Source: an uncultured Acidimicrobiaceae bacterium | GTDB lineage: Bacteria; Actinomycetota; Acidimicrobiia; Acidimicrobiales; Poriferisodalaceae | NCBI GenBank assembly: GCA_913020735.1 | Contig: CAJWBN010000004.1 | Location: 1-44,654, forward strand | DNA length: 44,654 bases | Direction: 5' to 3' | Part shown: piece after piece, positions 8,785-17,456 of the stretch | Layout of the letters: the number at the start of each line of letters is the position of its first letter | Position numbering within the stretch: position 1 is the stretch's first letter | Program-made: the position numbers and the translations under genes | The notes under the pieces: generated by a model | What the model saw: the letters and a program-made list of their open reading frames with translations, nothing else | The model's database searches: none | Told to the model about the DNA's origin: nothing

Positions 8785-8816
8785 AGCTAACGTCACAAGA
8801 CAAGCTAAATAGCTAA
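8785..8816. promoter_or_regulatory. Three AGCTAA repeats in a divergent intergenic region
   Basis: The 174-base gap between the divergent aminotransferase and ABC exporter genes holds AGCTAA at 8785-8790, 8803-8808 and 8811-8816. The surrounding sequence is AT-rich. Regularly repeated hexamers in a divergent promoter region can be regulator sites. The spacing (18 and 8 bases) is not an obvious helical multiple for all three. Function is inferred only. Confidence 0.25.
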
Positions 8817-8860
8817 TTTAGAGCTCATGAGGAGCTACGTGTTCCAAGACCAGCACTCGC

Positions 8861-11800
8861 ATGTTTTTTGATAGGAGACTTTGGGCCTTTACTAAAGGAA
8901 CACGTGTCGCCATCGCCCAAGCTGTGGTTATTGGTGTCTTAGCTTCAATAAGCGGCATCGCACGTCTGGGTTTGTTGGGCTGGCTCTTAGCTAAAGTCTT
9001 TCGAGGGGAACTGCTGGGTGAACTAGTAGTCCCGGTCGTGTTAGTCGCGATAGTCATGGTTGTCCGCGGCTTTTTAGAACACTGGCGCAAAATGCTTGCT
9101 CACCGCACAGCGGCAAAGGTGCAGCTAAAACTTCGCGCTCAACTCCACGAGCATGTTCTCCAATTGGGTCCGGCCCATTTTGGAGATGTGCGAACTGGAG
9201 AAATCTTGTTGTCCCTAGTTGAAGGAGTCGAGCAACTAGAGGTGTGGTTCGGCGAATACTTGCCGCAACTTATTGTCGCAGCTGTTACGCCCTTGGTGAT
9301 TTTTGGGATATTGGCGCCTCTCGACCTTCCGGTTGCTGGAGTACTCACTGGATTTGCGCTCATTACTTTGATGGCGCCAGCGGTTTTCCATCGATGGGAC
9401 GCAGCCCGGAGTCTGGAACGGCAAGAGGCCTACAGCCGATTCGCGGCAGATTTCTTAGATTCACTTCAAGGTCTTGGGACACTGAAAGCGTTTGGTCAAA
9501 GCGAAGCCCGAGGACAGACACTTGCGCGACGCGCACATCAAGTGTTTAAGAGCACAATGTGGGTGTTGGCGACTAATTCTCTGACACGTGGGATCACCGA
9601 TACCGGTCTGGCCCTGGGTGCGGCAGTGGCACTGACATTGGGCGCCTACCGGGTTCGGGCTGACGACATGGAAATGACGACGCTCCTGATCATCTTGATG
9701 GCCGGAATCGAAGTGTTCCGTCCACAGCGTGATCTTCGGGCGTTACTTCACAACGGCATGATGGGATTATCCGCCGCACAGGGCATATTCAAGGTTTTTG
9801 ATACCGAGCCACGCGTTAAGGAACCAGTTGAGCCAGTCGTTCTCCAGCAACAGCTTCAACCCCGAATCTCATTTGAAAACGTAACTTTTCGTTATCCATC
9901 TGCGACAGAGGCGACTCTTAACGGACTCAACATCACTGTTGACCCAGGTGAAAGAGTTGGGGTGGTTGGATCGAGTGGTGCTGGGAAAAGTACCGTAGCC
10001 AAACTTCTGTTGCGTTTTTATGATCCAAGCAACGGTTGTGTAGCGCTGGGCGGACATGACCTGCAAGATCTTTCGGCGGAAGATCGATATGGAGCTATTG
10101 CTGTTGTCTCTCAAGACACCTTTCTCTTTCATGGAACAGTTCTCGAAAATATCTGCTTCGGTGACCCTGAAGCGGACATGGAAGCCGTCCAACAAGCTGC
10201 AGTAGATGCCAATGCGCATTCGTTCATCATGAATTTGCCTAATGGCTATGACACGGTCATTGGGGAACGTGGCATTCGTTTGTCGGGAGGTCAACGCCAA
10301 CGAATAGCAATAGCACGAGCCCTTTTGAAAGACTCCCCGATTCTGGTGCTCGATGAAGCACTTTCATCAGTTGATGCCGAAAACGAAGCTCTGATTCAAG
10401 AAGCTTTAGATCGACTGATGGTTGGCCGCACAACGCTGATATTTGCTCATCGGCTTTCAAGTGTTATTGGGGCTGACCGCATCTTGGTCCTTGAGACAGG
10501 CGATGTCGTGGAATCAGGAACTCACTCTGAACTGATGGAGCTTGGCGAGCGGTACTACGAGCTAATGGCTGGACAGCTATCTGATGAACGAGCCGCTGGG
10601 CCTGCTCCAAAGAATTCGCAAGTTAACGATGACAGGCGGAGCTTCGATCGAGACATCGTGGAACCTGCCGATAACGAGATTGTTGCTGCTAGTGGTCTTG
10701 GTTGGGCTGGTGCTGTGAGGTGGCTTTTCTCTGAGGTGCGGCCATGGCGCGCGAAGTTGATAGCAACGTTTGTATTTGGAGTAACGCGAGTAGCTGCACT
10801 CATAGGGGTCGGGGTGCTTAGTGCTCTGATAGTGGCTGCAGTAAAACGCGGAGAATCATTCGGTGGCCTCGTTACCGCATTGGTAATTATTGCTCCCCTT
10901 GCGGGCATTCTGCATTGGTTGGAGTCGTGGATTGCTCATGACATGGCCTTTCGAATGCTCGCAGAAATGAGAGTCGCTCTCTATTCAAAATTGGATCAAC
11001 TGGCTCCCGCTTATCTGGTGCGCCGACGCACTGGAGACATGGTTGCTATGGCTACCCATGACGTTGAAATGGTTGAATATTTCTTTGCTCATACGGTTGC
11101 ACCGGCATTCGTGGCATTACTGGTTCCATCTACCGTGCTCGTCACTTTGATCGTGCTGGGATGGCAAATGGCCATAGCACTTATCCCATTTTTGGCTGTT
11201 GTTGTCGTAAGCCCCTTCTTGTTGAGGAAACGTCTTGACGTCCTTGGTTCAGAAGACAGAGAAGCTCTTGGTGACTTGAACGCATTTGTCGTCGACACAG
11301 TGCAAGGCCTCGGCGAAGTTCTGGCGTTCCAGCAGGCCGATAGAAGAGCGGAATCTTTCCTGCAGCGGGTGCAGCGTCACATTGATGCCCGCTTACCCTT
11401 TTACAGTGATCTATCTCGCCAGACAGCACTGCTGGAAATAGCAACTGGTTTGGGAGGCCTCGCAGTAGTTGTCACTGGAGCGGGCCTTGTATCTGGAGGC
11501 AACTTGACTCCCACCACGCTTCCTCTCCTTACACTTCTTGCACTCGCATGCTTCTTACCTGTCTCAGAAATCGCTCACGTAGGACGACAGCTCGCAGACA
11601 CGCTTGGAGCTTCACGCAGATTGCGGCAGGTCCACGACGAACCAGTCATGGTCCAATCCGCGCTTTCCCCGGCTCGGATCGATTGGGCTGCCGCCGAGAA
11701 CGCAGTCACCTTCAACAATGTCGGGTTTAGTTATCCAGGGACGGATACGCAGGCCCTAGCAGGAGTGTCATTCGAAATAAAAACCGGAAGTACAGTCGCC

Positions 11801-12442
11801 ATAGTTGGACCATCAGGAGCTGGGAAAACAACGGCTGCACAACTTATCTTGCGGTTTTGGGACGTTGACGAAGGAAATATTTCGTTATTCGGAGAACATC
11901 TTCGCAATCTTGATTTAGATGATCTTCGAGCCCATGTAGCCATGGTGAGCCAGGAAACCTATCTCTTTAACGACACTTTGGCTCACAACATTCTCATGGC
12001 ACGCCCTGATGCAACAGATGCTGAAGTTAGAACTGCCATAGATCAAGCGTCTCTGACTGAGTTTGTTGCAAACCTACCTGATGGTCTTCAAACGATGGTT
12101 GGCGAACGTGGAGTGCGCTTATCGGGCGGCCAGCGCCAGCGTGTTGCCATTGCTCGTGCATTTCTAAAAGACGCACCAGTCTTAGTTCTTGACGAGGCCA
12201 CTTCACATCTGGACGCAGTCAATGAAGCATTTGTACACAACGCGTTGCAACAACTCATGCATGGTCGAACGACACTCATCATTGCTCACCGGCTCTCAAC
12301 AGTTCGCAACGCTTCACAGATCGTTGTGATGGACGCCGGTGAAGTAGTGCAAATGGGAGACCATGACACCTTGATCCGACAAGAAGGGCTCTATTCCCGG
12401 CTAGTGACTCACCAACTCTCGGCTACCGCCACAACCCAGTGA
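8861..12442 (+). CDS. Single-chain ABC exporter with two TMD-NBD halves (CydDC-like)
   Basis: This 1193-residue protein joins two complete ABC exporter halves. The first half has six predicted helices and resembles CydD (RTGEILLSLVEGVEQLEVWF, then EYLPQL). Its NBD has Walker A GSSGAGKST (about 371), signature LSGGQRQ (about 472), Walker B LVLDEA and H-loop AHRLSS. The second half has Walker A GPSGAGKTT (about 983), signature LSGGQRQ (about 1087), Walker B LVLDEATS and AHRLST. Both ATP sites look complete. CydDC exports glutathione/cysteine and is needed for cytochrome bd assembly. In most bacteria CydD and CydC are separate, though fusions are known in actinomycetes. No cydAB lies in the window. 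A generic multidrug or lipid exporter is the alternative. No clear RBS precedes the ATG. Confidence 0.85.
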   Translation: MFFDRRLWAFTKGTRVAIAQAVVIGVLASISGIARLGLLGWLLAKVFRGELLGELVVPVVLVAIVMVVRGFLEHWRKMLAHRTAAKVQLKLRAQLHEHVLQLGPAHFGDVRTGEILLSLVEGVEQLEVWFGEYLPQLIVAAVTPLVIFGILAPLDLPVAGVLTGFALITLMAPAVFHRWDAARSLERQEAYSRFAADFLDSLQGLGTLKAFGQSEARGQTLARRAHQVFKSTMWVLATNSLTRGITDTGLALGAAVALTLGAYRVRADDMEMTTLLIILMAGIEVFRPQRDLRALLHNGMMGLSAAQGIFKVFDTEPRVKEPVEPVVLQQQLQPRISFENVTFRYPSATEATLNGLNITVDPGERVGVVGSSGAGKSTVAKLLLRFYDPSNGCVALGGHDLQDLSAEDRYGAIAVVSQDTFLFHGTVLENICFGDPEADMEAVQQAAVDANAHSFIMNLPNGYDTVIGERGIRLSGGQRQRIAIARALLKDSPILVLDEALSSVDAENEALIQEALDRLMVGRTTLIFAHRLSSVIGADRILVLETGDVVESGTHSELMELGERYYELMAGQLSDERAAGPAPKNSQVNDDRRSFDRDIVEPADNEIVAASGLGWAGAVRWLFSEVRPWRAKLIATFVFGVTRVAALIGVGVLSALIVAAVKRGESFGGLVTALVIIAPLAGILHWLESWIAHDMAFRMLAEMRVALYSKLDQLAPAYLVRRRTGDMVAMATHDVEMVEYFFAHTVAPAFVALLVPSTVLVTLIVLGWQMAIALIPFLAVVVVSPFLLRKRLDVLGSEDREALGDLNAFVVDTVQGLGEVLAFQQADRRAESFLQRVQRHIDARLPFYSDLSRQTALLEIATGLGGLAVVVTGAGLVSGGNLTPTTLPLLTLLALACFLPVSEIAHVGRQLADTLGASRRLRQVHDEPVMVQSALSPARIDWAAAENAVTFNNVGFSYPGTDTQALAGVSFEIKTGSTVAIVGPSGAGKTTAAQLILRFWDVDEGNISLFGEHLRNLDLDDLRAHVAMVSQETYLFNDTLAHNILMARPDATDAEVRTAIDQASLTEFVANLPDGLQTMVGERGVRLSGGQRQRVAIARAFLKDAPVLVLDEATSHLDAVNEAFVHNALQQLMHGRTTLIIAHRLSTVRNASQIVVMDAGEVVQMGDHDTLIRQEGLYSRLVTHQLSATATTQ

Positions 12443-12446
12443 GCCT

Positions 12447-12463
12447 CTAACAACGATTGTTAG
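12447..12463. terminator. Short hairpin between convergent genes
   Basis: CTAACAA (12447-12453) and TTGTTAG (12457-12463) pair perfectly as a 7-bp stem with a CGA loop, five bases after the ABC exporter stop and just before the convergent nitroreductase end. There is no T-run, so a role as terminator is possible but not shown. Confidence 0.35.
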
Positions 12464-12483
12464 TGCTTGGTGACCTTGAGTTG

Positions 12484-13134
12484 TCAGTGGCTTCCAAAGG
12501 TGTCGAAACTAACAAGTTCGGTGCTGTCGAGACGTGGAGCCTTCTTAAAGTCGGTGCCGATTGTGTGAGCCACTGGGAACAGCCCAACCTGGGTCCATTC
12601 GTTGTAGTCAACGCCTAACACCTCAGCTGCCTCTTTTTCAAAGGGAAGATGGAGAGTCGTCCAAGCGCTGCCGAGCCCGCGCTCGCGAGCCGCGAGCATG
12701 AAACTCCAGACAGCTGGGATTATCGAACCCCACATTGACGCTTGGCCGAAGGCATCAACACCCTCGGGGCGGCCCAACATCAACGGGACTAGCAACACCG
12801 GGACTTCATGGAACACCTCTCTCAGATGTTTGGCGGAACCTCTTACAAATTCAGCCCGCTCGGCCCGAATATCTCCTGGTGCGTATTCCTTTGGGGGGCC
12901 ATTGACATATGGATCGAACCCCTGTCCATATAAATCCGCCAGTTGCCGCTTCTTCTTGGGGTCTTCGACAAAAAGAAAATGCCAGCCCTGCGCATTCGAA
13001 CCCGTAGGAGCTTGAAATGCGATATCAGTGCATTCAAGAAGCAGCGATCTTTCTACCGGGCGGTTTAGATCCAGACGTTTCCGAACAGCGCGCGTTGTCG
13101 AAAGAAGTTCGTCTGCTGACAGTTCAAGATGCAT
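12484..13134 (-). CDS. Nitroreductase family protein
   Basis: This 216-residue FMN-dependent nitroreductase-fold protein reduces substrates with NAD(P)H and usually works as a homodimer. The N-terminal motif TTRAVRKRLD and the PTGSNAQGWHFLFVED segment (residues about 40-55) match the FMN-binding region. The GLGSAWTTLHLPFEKE segment near 152-167 matches the second conserved block. The start is ATG at 13134 with AGGAAA eight bases upstream. It differs clearly from the two mutually similar nitroreductases near 24.3 and 27.6 kb. The substrate is unknown; nitroaromatics are only the historical assay substrates of the family. It is transcribed alone and convergent with the ABC exporter. Confidence 0.87.
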   Translation of the reverse strand: MHLELSADELLSTTRAVRKRLDLNRPVERSLLLECTDIAFQAPTGSNAQGWHFLFVEDPKKKRQLADLYGQGFDPYVNGPPKEYAPGDIRAERAEFVRGSAKHLREVFHEVPVLLVPLMLGRPEGVDAFGQASMWGSIIPAVWSFMLAARERGLGSAWTTLHLPFEKEAAEVLGVDYNEWTQVGLFPVAHTIGTDFKKAPRLDSTELVSFDTFGSH

Positions 13135-13307
13135 GTGAGTTTCCTAGTGTGATGAAACTCTGATCATAGATTTTTCAGATATTGAGCACCAAAGCCACAC
13201 TGCACATATAGCGCCATTGCTGCATAGATCTTCCTGCGAACATTGCCATAAAACCCATAATCTTGAGTTCCCATTGACAAGATTGACAATTTGAAGAGGT
13301 ACCCCAC

Positions 13308-14696
13308 ATGTTGACCGGTGAGGAATACAAAGGATCGTTACAAGACGGTAGAGAGACATTTTTCGAAGGAGAAAAAATCGACGACCTTGTTGGACACCCG
13401 CTGCTTGGGCAGACCGTAGACGCAACCGCTGCTGGCTACGACCGGTTTTATGACCCGACCCCCAACTCAACTTCGCCGCTAATGACGGTCCCATCTTCAG
13501 CGGATGATCTCCGAGAAATGATTCCACTGCTTCATGAAGCGGGAATGATGGCTCACGTTACTTACACATCGATCCAAACATTGAAAACGGCCGCCGGACG
13601 AATGAAGGATGTGAAACCTGACTACATCGAGCGTATGGACGCATTCATTGCAGAGGCCCAAGCCGGCGATGTGCGAATAACCCAATGTATTACTGATGCC
13701 AAAGGCGATCGATCTCGGCCCCCTGGAAAGCAGGAGGACCTTGATAGCTATGTCAGAGTTGTTGATCGTCAGAGAGATGGGGTTGTCATACGAGGCGCGA
13801 AACTGCACATAACCGGTGCGTCTTTCGGTCACGAATTGTTAACGATTCCCACCAAAGCAATGAAAAGCGGCGAAGAAGACTGGTCAATCGGATGTGCGGT
13901 GCCCGTTAATGCCCAAGGGGTGCGAATTATCAACACGACCTACGCTCCTCGTCACGAAGACAAGCGTTCATTTCCCGTCTCAGGCACACATCATTATCCG
14001 GAAGGGTTCGTCATTTTTGATGACGTTTTCGTTCCACACGAACGAGTCTTTCTAGATGGAGAAACGTCCTTTGCCTCCGTTTTCGCACATTCTCTGGGCT
14101 TGTGGGAACGCTTGGGGGGTCTCTCAGCATTCGTTGAAGAAGCAGACCAATTAGTTGGTCTAGCTCAATTGGTGGCTGAAGCGAATGGCACAGCTGGCAT
14201 CGCTCATGTCAAAGAAAAAATCTCTGAGATGATTATCCACGCGACCCTCATTCGAGCGACGTTAGAAGCAGCTATAGAAAATTGTAATGTCGGACCCGAA
14301 GGAGCGGCCTTCCCCAACGAATTATTCACCAATGCTGGCAAGTTCCACGCTGCAGCCAATTACAACCACATTGTTCGGCACCTTCATGACATTGCAGGGG
14401 GAGCGGTCTTGACCACTCCGAGCCCTGCAGACTTCGAAAATGAAGAAGTAGGTGACCTTGCTCGCAAGTACATGTCAACCGGACCCGATATCGATGGCGA
14501 GTACAGGGCTCGCTTGATGCACACCATTCGGGACCTCACGGCTGACAGCTACGGAGGATGGAAATTCGTAACGAACATTCAAGCTGGCGGAGGTTTGTAC
14601 GCTCAGCGAATTGTGACCAGAAACCACTACGACCTGGACGCTGCGAAACTTAAGGCGCTTCAAGTGGCAGGTTTGACAGAAAACGACAGTCATTGA
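13308..14696 (+). CDS. HpaB / 4-hydroxybutyryl-CoA dehydratase-fold flavoprotein
   Basis: This 462-residue protein belongs to the acyl-CoA-dehydrogenase-like family that holds 4-hydroxyphenylacetate 3-hydroxylase (HpaB) and 4-hydroxybutyryl-CoA dehydratase. Family stretches include ITDAKGDRSRPPGKQ (about 125-140), RDGVVIRGAKLHITGA (about 155-170), FDDVFVPHERVFL (about 238-250) and HDIAGGAVLTTPSPADF near 362. The dehydratase binds a [4Fe-4S] cluster through three Cys and one His (C99, C103, H292, C299 in the Clostridium enzyme). This protein has no Cys at the corresponding N-terminal place (TYTSIQTL) and none near 270, so the cluster should be absent. A FAD-dependent monooxygenase or an isomerase is more likely. 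The start is ATG with AAGAGG upstream. Confidence 0.82.
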   Translation: MLTGEEYKGSLQDGRETFFEGEKIDDLVGHPLLGQTVDATAAGYDRFYDPTPNSTSPLMTVPSSADDLREMIPLLHEAGMMAHVTYTSIQTLKTAAGRMKDVKPDYIERMDAFIAEAQAGDVRITQCITDAKGDRSRPPGKQEDLDSYVRVVDRQRDGVVIRGAKLHITGASFGHELLTIPTKAMKSGEEDWSIGCAVPVNAQGVRIINTTYAPRHEDKRSFPVSGTHHYPEGFVIFDDVFVPHERVFLDGETSFASVFAHSLGLWERLGGLSAFVEEADQLVGLAQLVAEANGTAGIAHVKEKISEMIIHATLIRATLEAAIENCNVGPEGAAFPNELFTNAGKFHAAANYNHIVRHLHDIAGGAVLTTPSPADFENEEVGDLARKYMSTGPDIDGEYRARLMHTIRDLTADSYGGWKFVTNIQAGGGLYAQRIVTRNHYDLDAAKLKALQVAGLTENDSH

Positions 14697-14732
14697 TAGC
14701 GGAATAGAATCCGTCAGGGCCGTGTTCTGATG

Positions 14733-15575
14733 TCAACCCCGAAACCCTGTAGTTGGCGGTGACCCTAAGTCGAGCGGAGATTCAGGGAAATCATCTAATG
14801 GACGTGGCCAGGCGATTGGAGTCACACGCCCCCGAATTGGTTCCCCCTCCTGTGTTCCTTGACGATCCAAGCTTTGGTGGGGAAAAGGTCTAGAACGGAC
14901 GCACCCATCCTCGAAATAAATAATGCAATACACGCGGCGAACGCGGTCAGTGACGTTGGGTTTAGCCTGATGCACCGTTAAAGAATGGTGGAAAACCACC
15001 GACCCGACTGGAGCTTCCACCCAAACGACATCCGCCATTTCGGAATGATCAAAATAAGGGTACGGCTGATCGCGAATCTCTCGAGTGATGTCGGAAAACT
15101 TCGCCAAACCCAACCGATGGGATCCCGGTGAATAACCCATTGCGCCAGCCGTCAAAGTTGACCCGTCGAACGGTATCCAAGCAGTAATTTGTCTCGCAGG
15201 CCCCATAGGCCAAAGAGGCCAGTCTTGGTGAGGATCTGTTTCCCGTCCGCCAGACTCCTTGTAGAGCGCTTGATCGTGCCAAATACGTAAAGCGTCTGAT
15301 CCGAGCAACAAGCCTGCTGTTTCTCCAAGCTTCTGGCTAAAGGTCAACTTCTTCAGATCATCATTGTCTTCCCAGAGATTCATGCATTGCTGAAAACTCT
15401 GTTCGTATAAAGACTTGCTATCCATCGGCAGTGCATCCGACCCAACTCGACGTTCGACTGCACGGTCCACAATCGATCCGAAAAGGTCTAGTTCGTTGAG
15501 GTCAAAGAAATCTTCAATTACTACGAACCCATCCTGGTGAAAGGTATCGATCAGAGAAGTATCTAGGGGAGCCAC
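14733..15575 (-). CDS. Phytanoyl-CoA dioxygenase (PhyH) family protein
   Basis: This 280-residue Fe(II)/2-oxoglutarate-dependent oxygenase hydroxylates alkyl or acyl substrates with release of CO2 and succinate. The iron site is H-Q-D in TDPHQDWPLWP (about residue 118), with the distal His in FHHSLTVHQAKPNV (about 200). The following Arg in DRVRRVYC is the expected 2-oxoglutarate partner. N-terminal FHQDGFVVIEDFF is typical of the family. The start is GTG at 15575; no strong RBS is seen. It is divergent from the amidohydrolase gene, with a perfect palindrome in the gap. Substrate unknown: PhyH proteins act on fatty acyl-CoA, phosphonates, ectoine and many natural products. Confidence 0.88.
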   Translation of the reverse strand: MAPLDTSLIDTFHQDGFVVIEDFFDLNELDLFGSIVDRAVERRVGSDALPMDSKSLYEQSFQQCMNLWEDNDDLKKLTFSQKLGETAGLLLGSDALRIWHDQALYKESGGRETDPHQDWPLWPMGPARQITAWIPFDGSTLTAGAMGYSPGSHRLGLAKFSDITREIRDQPYPYFDHSEMADVVWVEAPVGSVVFHHSLTVHQAKPNVTDRVRRVYCIIYFEDGCVRSRPFPHQSLDRQGTQEGEPIRGRVTPIAWPRPLDDFPESPLDLGSPPTTGFRG

Positions 15576-15625
15576 CCAATCACTCTAGATCTCCTGCCCG
15601 AGCTCATCGCTGAGAACTGCATGTC

Positions 15626-15638
15626 TGTATTGAATACA
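15626..15638. promoter_or_regulatory. Perfect palindrome TGTATTGAATACA in a divergent promoter region
   Basis: TGTATT, one G, AATACA: a perfect 6-1-6 inverted repeat. It lies about 28 bases before the amidohydrolase ATG and about 50 bases before the PhyH start on the other strand. The symmetric TGTA-N-TACA layout is like operators of GntR-type dimeric regulators. No regulator gene is adjacent. Operator function is inferred. Confidence 0.5.
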
Positions 15639-15665
15639 ATTGAAAATGAGTGAGAGGGGAACTCA

Positions 15666-17393
15666 ATGCACGACATGGTAATTAGATCCGGGAAAGTTGT
15701 AGATGGCACCGGGGATCACGCCCAAGAAGTGGACATCGCTATCGACGATGGCCTCATTTCGGCTATAGGAACTGGCATTGGCCAAGGGCAAACAGAAATA
15801 GATGCCTCCGGTCATCTAGTGACACCAGGATTTGTTGATGTTCACACCCACTATGACGGGCAAGCCACGTGGGACCCCGACATGAGCCCCTCGTCTTTTC
15901 ACGGAGTAACCACAACCGTGTTCGGGAACTGTGGTGTCGGCTTCGCACCTGCCCGACCAGATAGCCATGATTGGTTGATCCAACTTATGGAAGGTGTCGA
16001 AGATATTCCCGGCGCAGCCTTGGCCGAAGGCATCGACTGGAATTGGGAAACCTTCCCAGAATATTTAGATGCCCTCGAAGAATTGCCGAGAGTCATGGAC
16101 ATAGCGACGCAAGTGCCACACGGCTCCGTGAGGGCATATGTCATGGGGGAGAGGGGCGCACGAAACGAAGACCCAACGCCAGACGATTTAGTAGCTATGG
16201 CAAAGATTGTCCAAGAGGGAATAGAAGCTGGAGCACTTGGGTTTACTTCCTCTCGCACCATGCTGCACCGAGCCCTCGATGGTGAGCCCGTCCCCGGGAC
16301 CTTTGCAGGTGCCGACGAACTCATAGCAATGGGAAAGGCTGTCGCCGAAGCGGGCGGGGGAGTTGTAGAAGTTGCCTCAGACATTGGACTCGGAGGACTC
16401 GAAGGTAATTTCGGTTCCGATATCGATTGGATGCGTGAACTAGCTAGCGACCATGGGCTAACCGTCACCTACGCGCTCAACCAATCAGACAACCACCCGC
16501 AACAATGGCGTGACCTTCTTGAACTCTCATCAGCACCGGTTGAAGGTGATGGCAAGGTAATAGCGCAGGTGGCTGGACGCCCAGCAGGTTTGTTGTTTGG
16601 ACTTGAAACATCACTCCATCCGTTCAAGATGCATCCGACATATTTGGAACTGGCCGCAACATGTACACATCCCGAACTTGTGGAGAAACTCTCCAAAGAT
16701 TCGGTAAAACAACAAATTCTGGGTGAGACCACTGGATACACCGGACGCTTCAACCACGACGTGGCGCATGGCTTTCACAAGATGTATCCGCTACTGGGCA
16801 ACCCCGATTATGAACCCAAACCGGAGGACTCGGTTGCAGCTCGCGCTGAACGAGAAAACCGGGACCCATACGAATACGCGTACGAAGTTCTCTTAGCTAA
16901 CGAAGGAAGAGGATTAATTTTCTTTCCTCTCGCTGACTTCGCGGAACACACCCTTGATCCAACATATGAACGTTTAAACCATCATGGAGCGTTCTGGAGT
17001 CTTTCTGATGGCGGCGCTCATTGCCGTCTTATCTGTGATGCATCCACATCTACCTTTATGTTGAGCCATTGGACCCGTGATCGAACAAATGGCCCCAAGA
17101 TGAAAATCGAAGACGCTGTGAAGTTAATGACTCATGACACGGCTGAGATTTATGGTCTGCTGGGTGATCGAGGCACTCTTGAAGTCGGAAAACGCGCGGA
17201 CATAAATGTCATCGACTACGAAAATTTGTCAATTTTTGCTCCGGAAATGGCATACGACCTTCCTACGGGGGCTCCTCGTCTGTTGCAGGAGTCCAGGGGG
17301 TATAAGGCAACCCTCGTTGCAGGGGAAATCGTGAGACAAGACGATGAATTCACAGGAGCCCGCCCGGGCCGCTTGGTTCGCGGACGAAGATGA
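15666..17393 (+). CDS. N-acyl-D-amino-acid deacylase family amidohydrolase
   Basis: This 575-residue amidohydrolase resembles D-aminoacylase. It has the metal-binding HTHYDG (His about 60 and 62), the Cys motif FGNCGVGFAP (about 86-95), the active-site-region TSSRTMLH near 197 and a late SDGGAHC (about 447) holding the catalytic-type Asp. These enzymes hydrolyse N-acyl-D-amino acids or related amides. The annotated length of the enzymes is about 480-500; the extra length here falls in the middle and C-terminal part, as in many environmental homologues. The start is ATG with GAGAGGGG upstream. The exact substrate is open. It is followed 63 bases later by the LLM oxidoreductase gene on the same strand. 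Confidence 0.88.
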   Translation: MHDMVIRSGKVVDGTGDHAQEVDIAIDDGLISAIGTGIGQGQTEIDASGHLVTPGFVDVHTHYDGQATWDPDMSPSSFHGVTTTVFGNCGVGFAPARPDSHDWLIQLMEGVEDIPGAALAEGIDWNWETFPEYLDALEELPRVMDIATQVPHGSVRAYVMGERGARNEDPTPDDLVAMAKIVQEGIEAGALGFTSSRTMLHRALDGEPVPGTFAGADELIAMGKAVAEAGGGVVEVASDIGLGGLEGNFGSDIDWMRELASDHGLTVTYALNQSDNHPQQWRDLLELSSAPVEGDGKVIAQVAGRPAGLLFGLETSLHPFKMHPTYLELAATCTHPELVEKLSKDSVKQQILGETTGYTGRFNHDVAHGFHKMYPLLGNPDYEPKPEDSVAARAERENRDPYEYAYEVLLANEGRGLIFFPLADFAEHTLDPTYERLNHHGAFWSLSDGGAHCRLICDASTSTFMLSHWTRDRTNGPKMKIEDAVKLMTHDTAEIYGLLGDRGTLEVGKRADINVIDYENLSIFAPEMAYDLPTGAPRLLQESRGYKATLVAGEIVRQDDEFTGARPGRLVRGRR

Positions 17394-17456
17394 ACCAAAT
17401 TGGAAAGTAGCGCTTCAATAGACCCAATGCTGTTTCGTGATTAGAAAACCCATTTC

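Noticed and set aside
13000-13020. TTCGAACC-like string suggesting a tRNA T-loop.
   Set aside because: It lies inside the nitroreductase coding frame and no acceptor or anticodon stem can be formed around it.
15899-16468. Long minus-strand ORF (189 codons) opposite the D-aminoacylase gene.
   Set aside because: Ser/Pro-rich shadow of the real gene, with no fold features and no RBS.
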